Below, piece after piece: positions 7,475 through 11,156 of a stretch of DNA of 11,156 nt (its first letter is position 1; each line of letters begins with the position of its first letter). The DNA lies in contig JAWODN010000065.1 in the NCBI GenBank assembly GCA_046483285.1, positions 1 through 11,156 of the forward strand, read 5' to 3'. The stretch is from CAYRTV01 sp046483285 (GTDB lineage Bacteria > Acidobacteriota > Aminicenantia > Aminicenantales > Aminicenantaceae). The position numbers and the translations under genes were made by a program. A model generated the notes under the pieces. The model saw nothing but the letters and a program-made list of their open reading frames with translations. It made no database searches and had not been told where the DNA came from.

Positions 7475-8332
7475 ATGGAAAAACAAGCTTTAATTGAAAT
7501 GCTCAACAAAGACCTAAAAGAAGAGCACGCAGCTATAATCCGCTACCTGGTGCACAGTTATCTGGAGGGTGAAGACTCTCCTTTAGGAGCCGGGCTTCTC
7601 TCCAGATGCCGGGAAGAAATGTGGCATCTTCACTGGCTGGGCCTGATTATAGGCGAGCTGGGAGGCGAGCCTGATATGACTCCGGCCCCTTACCCTTTCG
7701 ATCCCGCCAACAGGGCCTCTATTTTCAAATCTTACGTCGAATATGAAAAGAACTTAATTCCTCATTATAACCAAGAAGCCGAAAAGGTGGATCACCCGCA
7801 TATCAAACGGGTCCTGCAAAGGGAAGCCTGGGAATCCGCCATGCATGCGGATAAATTTCAAAGGACTTTGGATAAGCTTTCACCTGAACAAGCAGAAGGA
7901 CTTCCGGAAGAAGACAATGAGCTCCCGGATGATTTTTTGGAAAGCCTGCAGAATATCATTCAAAACAAATACACGGAGATGCTGCAGCAAATCCGCAACG
8001 CATGGGTTTTACAGAAAGACGGATTCATGGCCTGGCAAATCATGGATTTTTCCATGACCAAAATGAAACAATTGGCCCACGTAGCGGAGGAAGTGGCGGA
8101 AAATGGAGTCGAGCCGCGGCTGGAAACAGGAAAAATCAAATTGAGTCATGCCATCGGTGCCGCCCTGACGGGAGCCCTGGAAGATGTCCAGCAGTCATTG
8201 AAACGCCATCAGGAGCTCCGCAACAGCCGGGAAGCCCAAAAACATTCAGGTCTTTTGATCAATCTGGATCTGAGCATCAAGCAGGAAAAATACGAAGCCG
8301 CCGAATATCAGGACTGGCTGAAAAAGCATTGA
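7475..8332 (+). CDS. Ferritin-like diiron domain protein, internally duplicated
   Basis: An all-helical 285-aa protein of the ferritin-like superfamily; members bind a di-metal centre and store iron or act on oxygen species. The first half shows the classical ligand pattern: Glu17 in helix A (LKEEHAAIIRY), EEMWH with Glu48 and His51 (ExxH), Glu91 in helix C (YVEYEKNLIPHY), and ESAMH with Glu120 and His124. That last motif is spaced ExxxH instead of the usual ExxH. The second half (about 155-282) repeats the fold: MTKMKQLAHVAEEVAENGVEP (194-214) aligns ungapped with 46-66, but Lys196 and Gln199 replace the ligands, so this half probably has no metal site. There is no signal peptide, so it is likely cytoplasmic. 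AAAAGGG lies 7 bases before the ATG. It is separated from the MTHFR gene by 76 bp and a strong promoter, so it is probably an independent unit. Exact substrate unknown. Confidence 0.8.
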   Translation: MEKQALIEMLNKDLKEEHAAIIRYLVHSYLEGEDSPLGAGLLSRCREEMWHLHWLGLIIGELGGEPDMTPAPYPFDPANRASIFKSYVEYEKNLIPHYNQEAEKVDHPHIKRVLQREAWESAMHADKFQRTLDKLSPEQAEGLPEEDNELPDDFLESLQNIIQNKYTEMLQQIRNAWVLQKDGFMAWQIMDFSMTKMKQLAHVAEEVAENGVEPRLETGKIKLSHAIGAALTGALEDVQQSLKRHQELRNSREAQKHSGLLINLDLSIKQEKYEAAEYQDWLKKH

Positions 8333-8348
8333 AGCCCGTCTTGAAAAG

Positions 8349-8364
8349 CCCGGCTGATGCCGGG
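8349..8364 (-). terminator. GC-rich hairpin between convergent genes, possible terminator
   Basis: CCCGGC-TGAT-GCCGGG is a perfect 6-bp stem with a tetraloop in the 83-bp gap between the convergent ferritin-like and aminotransferase genes. On the minus strand it is followed by CTTTTC, a short U-run, so it could end the aminotransferase transcript about 50 nt past its stop. On the plus strand no U-run follows. Confidence 0.4.
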
Positions 8365-8415
8365 GAAACATCCGATTCATAACAGGGGACCCGAAGCCGT
8401 CAAAGAATCCGGGGA

Positions 8416-9501
8416 TCAAATGACATACTTGTATAATTTGGACCCGGCAGGAATTTTGGCTTTTCCTTGATAAACATCCCAATAAATTTTCCGGGCTTCC
8501 GCCAGTTTTTCAAAAAGAGGGTGGTCTTGAGCGGGCGTATGCACCGCTGCCGTCCGGTCCTCACGGTCCACCATCCGCAAACGATAACACCGGTTTAGAA
8601 TACCGGCGGTTCCCACGCTGCAGACCGCAACCAGATGATTATCCCGGGTCCACTGAATCATTTGGCGGTAAGGGATATTTTTTTCATGAACCGGGATTTG
8701 CATTTCTTTGAGGATCCCCACCATTCCGCCAATGGTCACTGAAGGAAGAATGAGCGGACTTTCCGGGATTTTAATCACGGTTCCGTCCCGGAGTGCAAAC
8801 AAGCAGCAGGAAGAATCCCATTCGGTGATCAACCTGGTTTCCAGATCCTTATGCGGCTGATCATCCAGAAACATGGCCGACGCGGCTTCCGGGTCGATTT
8901 TCCTGGCTTCATCAATGGCTTTCACGCTGATTAAATAATTGACCCCCAGCTTCAGGCATCCAGTCTGGTTGATGGAAACCGCCCGCACCAGATTAGGCAC
9001 CACCACTCCGTAAAACGGTTCGCCCATATAGCGGTCATAACGGCACGCCACCGCCCGGATGGAAGGGATCCCCGGAAAAGTGACTCCAATGGATTCTTCT
9101 TCATCCACGGTGAAGGGCCGCAGATATCCTTGCGCTTTTTTTTCCGCCATTTCGCTGAGAAAAGCCCGCATGGCAGGATGCTGAAAATACTGATGGATAA
9201 AAAGATGCTCCAACTCTTCCACAGCAGGAATGAGTTTTTGCTGCTCTGAACTGAGATTGAAAGACATGCCTTTACGAAACCGCTCTAAATTATGTTTCCA
9301 ATTTAACAAGACCACTTCCACGTGATCATTTTTCTTGCGGCAATAAAACCGGATGCCCTCAAAGGCTAAAAATTGGCCATAATGGATGGAGCGGTTCACT
9401 GCGTGAACTTTAGATCCGGGTTCCAAAATCTTCAACTGCTTGTTCTTTAAAATATATTGCATCTGTTTGGGAGCCCATTGAACTCCTTCAAAACCAGCCA
9501 T
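8416..9501 (-). CDS. Divergent branched-chain-type (class IV) PLP aminotransferase
   Basis: Fold type IV PLP enzyme related to branched-chain amino acid aminotransferase (IlvE), 361 aa, the length of the large BCAT subgroup. Recognisable blocks are IHYGQFLAFEGIRFY (39-53), GYLRPF (125-130), CLKLGVNY (182-189) with Lys184 as the expected PLP Schiff-base lysine, LILPSVTIGGM (250-260), and GTAG (297-300) for the cofactor phosphate. Several positions depart from the BCAT norm: GGNY is GVNY, the EVG-type segment after the lysine reads EWDSS (227-231), and the usual Glu before the GTA loop is missing. Substrate preference may therefore differ from Leu/Ile/Val and glutamate. The ATG at 9501 is set by AAGGAG 7 bases upstream. 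It lies downstream of recA on the same strand, but copy B of the repeat (with terminator-like hairpins) separates them, so co-transcription is doubtful. Confidence 0.82.
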   Translation of the reverse strand: MAGFEGVQWAPKQMQYILKNKQLKILEPGSKVHAVNRSIHYGQFLAFEGIRFYCRKKNDHVEVVLLNWKHNLERFRKGMSFNLSSEQQKLIPAVEELEHLFIHQYFQHPAMRAFLSEMAEKKAQGYLRPFTVDEEESIGVTFPGIPSIRAVACRYDRYMGEPFYGVVVPNLVRAVSINQTGCLKLGVNYLISVKAIDEARKIDPEAASAMFLDDQPHKDLETRLITEWDSSCCLFALRDGTVIKIPESPLILPSVTIGGMVGILKEMQIPVHEKNIPYRQMIQWTRDNHLVAVCSVGTAGILNRCYRLRMVDREDRTAAVHTPAQDHPLFEKLAEARKIYWDVYQGKAKIPAGSKLYKYVI

Positions 9502-9541
9502 TCATTATCTCCTTATAAACGGTTTGATGAAATAATCCGGA

Positions 9542-9744
9542 TTAGCCTGAATGATGAACGGGCCGGGATTGCCGCAGATGCGAGGCGCAGGGCATGACGC
9601 TGTGGTCCTTCACCATGAATGCCCTGCAACAAAGCAGATGCGGTGAGATTCGGCCCGCCCGAAGGATAAAAAAATTGCGATTTAAACAACAATTGAAAAA
9701 AGATTGCAAAAACATCGCAATTTTTTATGAATTCATCAGGTTAG
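9542..9744 (+). repeat. REP/MITE-like intergenic element, copy B (complete, about 200 bp)
   Basis: It has imperfect terminal inverted repeats: TTAGCCTGA on the left (9542-9550) against TCAGGTTAG on the right (9736-9744), 7 of 9 matching. Inside are three hairpins in a row. First, a long imperfect stem has CCGCA (9572-9576) pairing with TGCGG (9639-9643) and GCAGGGCAT (9587-9595) with ATGCCCTGC (9619-9627). Second, a small stem TTCGG/CCGAA lies at 9649-9663. Third, an AT-rich stem has AAAAAATTGCGAT (9669-9681) against ATCGCAATTTTTT (9714-9726), 13 bp perfect with a 32-nt loop. Bases 9617-9681 match copy C (11150 down to 11086) at 63 of 65 positions in inverted orientation. It contains no convincing gene and fills most of the 276-bp gap between recA and the aminotransferase gene. 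Confidence 0.85.
9668..9726. terminator. AT-rich inverted repeat, candidate bidirectional terminator downstream of recA
   Basis: Part of copy B. The 13-bp perfect inverted repeat with A-runs outside gives a U-rich tail in both directions. Within the loop region a smaller stem, ATTGC...GCAAT, is also followed by T-runs on either strand. It lies about 50 nt past the recA stop and is the only terminator-like structure there. The stem is AT-rich, so strength is uncertain. Confidence 0.4.
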
Positions 9745-9777
9745 AAAATCGATTTCCCGGGGCAATGGATGCGGTTC

Positions 9778-10839
9778 CTAACCTTTCTTTTCCCGGATCT
9801 CTTTTTCTTTGGCTTCTTCCTTATCCGGAGATACCAGTCCCACCATCTTCCGGATTTCCCGGTTCAATTCCTCGGCCAGCTCGGGCTTTTCCTTGAGAAG
9901 CTGCTTGACGTTTTCTTTTCCCTGGCCTAATCTTTCCCCCTTGTAGGAATACCAGGTGCCGGCTTTCTCGATTAAACCCACGTCCAGGCCGCAGTCGATT
10001 AAATCCGATTCCCGGGAAATTCCCTCTCCGTATATGAGATCGAATTGAGCGGTCTTGAAAGGGGGAGCCATTTTATTTTTGACAATCTTGACCTTGACCC
10101 GGTTTCCGATAATATTATCACCATCCTTGAGGGAAGCAATACGGCGCACATCAATCCGGAGGGAAGAATAAAATTTCAGGGCCCGGCCGCCGGTGGTGGT
10201 TTCAGGACTTCCCAGAAAAAAACCTATTTTTTCACGAATCTGATTCACGAAAATAAAACAGGTTTTCGACCGGCTGACAATAGCGGCAAGCTTTCGCAAG
10301 GCCTGGGACATCAAACGGGCCTGCAGGCCGACATGGGCATCTCCCATTTCTCCTTCCAGCTCAGCCTTGGGAACGAGGGCGGCCACCGAGTCCACCACAA
10401 TCACATCCACAGCTCCGCTTCGAACCAAAACTTCAGCGATTTCCAGAGCCTGCTCTCCATAATCCGGCTGGGAAATGAGCATATTGTCGACATCCACGCC
10501 GATGCTGGCCGCATATTTTGGGTCCATGGCATGCTCCGCATCAATAAAGGCGGCCTCCCCTCCTTGCTTTTGAGCCTCAGCGATCACATGAATCCCCAAG
10601 GTTGTTTTTCCGGTGGCTTCAGGACCAAAAACCTCCACCACCCGGCCGCGGGGGAAGCCGCCGATTCCCAAAGCTAAATCAAAGGCGATGGACCCCGTAG
10701 GAATGGCCGGGACTTTCACCGCGGCGTCCCTTTGCCCCATCTTCATAACCGCGCCTTTTCCGAATTGCTTTTCTATCTGGGAAACAGCGGCGTCTATAGC
10801 CTTTGTGCGGGCATCATTTTGGTTAGGGTTTTGATTCAT
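9778..10839 (-). CDS. recA: Recombinase RecA
   Basis: DNA-dependent ATPase that forms filaments on single-stranded DNA, catalyses homologous strand exchange and triggers LexA self-cleavage in the SOS response. The 353-aa length is normal. Motifs are KQFGKGAVMKMG (24-35), Walker A GPEATGKTT (72-80, a variant of the usual GPESSGKTT), IDAEHAMDP (99-107), Walker B VDVIVVDSVAALVPKAE (144-160), and the DNA-binding L2 region NQIREKIG...SPETTTGGRALKFY (199-224). The C-terminal tail is strongly charged, as usual. GAGGAG sits 5 bases before the ATG. recX is not next to it; the following gene on the same strand is an aminotransferase beyond repeat copy B. A leader of about 110 nt precedes it, and I found no recognisable LexA box in it. 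The gene is bracketed by inverted copies of the same repeat. Confidence 0.99.
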   Translation of the reverse strand: MNQNPNQNDARTKAIDAAVSQIEKQFGKGAVMKMGQRDAAVKVPAIPTGSIAFDLALGIGGFPRGRVVEVFGPEATGKTTLGIHVIAEAQKQGGEAAFIDAEHAMDPKYAASIGVDVDNMLISQPDYGEQALEIAEVLVRSGAVDVIVVDSVAALVPKAELEGEMGDAHVGLQARLMSQALRKLAAIVSRSKTCFIFVNQIREKIGFFLGSPETTTGGRALKFYSSLRIDVRRIASLKDGDNIIGNRVKVKIVKNKMAPPFKTAQFDLIYGEGISRESDLIDCGLDVGLIEKAGTWYSYKGERLGQGKENVKQLLKEKPELAEELNREIRKMVGLVSPDKEEAKEKEIREKKG

Positions 10840-10959
10840 TTTATCTCCTCAGCATTGTTTTCTTTTGTTTCTGTTCCGGCCTGCACCAGGAAAAACACTC
10901 TTCTTCCAGCCGCACGCTCAGCAGCTTGCCTCCGCAGCCCGTTCTGGTTCTATTGGCAC

Positions 10960-10988
10960 ATTATAAAGCCTGAATTATTCATAAAAAA
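10960..10988 (-). promoter_or_regulatory. Predicted recA promoter, -35 and spacer lying inside repeat copy C
   Basis: A perfect -10 TATAAT is read on the minus strand at 10960-10965. Seventeen bases upstream the -35 position falls on TTTTTT (10983-10988), a poor match. The spacer and -35 hexamer are the terminal segment of repeat copy C. Transcription would start near 10953, leaving a leader of about 110 nt. The -10 is convincing; the -35 is weak, so an activator or A/T-tract contact may help. Confidence 0.55.
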
Positions 10989-11156
10989 ATTGCGATGCTT
11001 TTGCAATCCCTTTTTTATCAGCAATTAGCATGTTTTTTAATGAAAGTTCAAATAGAAAGTTTTTCATTTTCATATTTTTATTTTAATCGCAATTTTTTTA
11101 CCCTTCGGGCGGGCCGACTCTCACCGCATCTGCTTTGTTGCAGGGCATTCGCAGTG
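10966..11156 (-). repeat. REP/MITE-like intergenic element, copy C (runs off the window)
   Basis: Same family as copy B in the opposite orientation. Its recA-proximal end, AAAGCCTGAATTATTCAT (10966-10983), carries the family terminus. It has a 14-bp perfect inverted repeat AAAAAAATTGCGAT (10983-10996) / ATCGCAATTTTTTT (11086-11099) with an 89-nt AT-rich loop, about 57 nt longer than in copy B. Next come the CCTTCGGGCGGG segment and one arm of the long hairpin (ATGCCCTGC read on the minus strand near 11148-11140). The distal end lies beyond 11156. With the recA leader it accounts for the 317 bp after the recA start codon; no gene is visible there. Confidence 0.8.

Noticed and set aside
9533..9544. 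Perfect palindrome TAATCCGGATTA at the left edge of copy B
   Set aside because: A 12-bp palindrome is expected a few times by chance in 11 kb, and no second copy is seen in the window.
10045..10677. Long open frame antisense to recA
   Set aside because: It is a shadow of a highly conserved gene, with no family resemblance and no independent start signals.
10840..10960. LexA/SOS box in the recA leader
   Set aside because: I looked for CTGT-N8-ACAG and GAAC-N4-GTTC type palindromes. Only a direct GAACCAGAAC on the minus strand is present, which is not an inverted site.
9542..11156. Composite transposon carrying recA
   Set aside because: The flanking copies contain no transposase or plausible coding region, so only a repeat-bracketed locus can be claimed.
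1..11156. CRISPR array, tRNA/rRNA gene, prophage or defence operon
   Set aside because: No regularly spaced repeats, cloverleaf or rRNA-like sequence, and none of the genes belongs to such systems.

Overview
The window looks like chromosomal DNA of a Gram-negative, probably Desulfobacterota-like (deltaproteobacterial) bacterium. The best clue is the elongation factor G, which is of the mitochondrial EFG1 / spdEFG1 type found in spirochaetes, planctomycetes and deltaproteobacteria. Base composition is roughly balanced, sigma-70-type promoters are readable, and intergenic repeats of a kind I associate from memory with sulfate reducers are present. This assignment is inference; there is no rRNA to settle it.

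Layout, left to right. Positions 1-1461 (+) are the C-terminal bulk of a YtcJ-like amidohydrolase, cut by the window edge. A 235-bp gap holds a promoter and a short repeat element (copy A), followed by a membrane zinc metallopeptidase of the YugP type (1697-2383, +). Converging on it, and overlapping its 3' end by 33 bp, is a two-gene minus-strand operon: EF-G (3111-5204) followed by a RecA/DnaB-fold P-loop ATPase of unknown function (2351-3091). A 361-bp divergent intergenic region carries a strong EF-G promoter on one side. On the other side it carries TTATCAT repeats and a foldable leader before a bifunctional homocysteine S-methyltransferase / methylenetetrahydrofolate reductase (5566-7398, +). 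Next is a ferritin-like protein with its own promoter (7475-8332, +). It faces a divergent class IV PLP aminotransferase of the branched-chain type (8416-9501, -). Last comes recA (9778-10839, -).

The most unusual structure is a family of intergenic repeats with related ends (AGCCTGAAT...) and nested hairpins. Copy B (9542-9744) and copy C (from 10966 past the window end) bracket recA in inverted orientation. They match at 63 of 65 positions in their best-conserved block. Copy C abuts the recA -10 box and supplies the spacer and -35 region. Copy A (1583-1664) is a shorter, diverged relative sitting in the 5' leader of the metallopeptidase gene. No transposase is visible, so these look like non-autonomous REP/MITE-type elements.

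The genes are mostly housekeeping or metabolic (translation, one-carbon/methionine metabolism, iron or oxidative chemistry, amino-acid transamination, DNA repair) and do not form one pathway. I see no phage, CRISPR, toxin-antitoxin or defence operon. The candidates for novelty are the repeat family around recA and the unnamed ATPase coupled to a mitochondrial-type EF-G.
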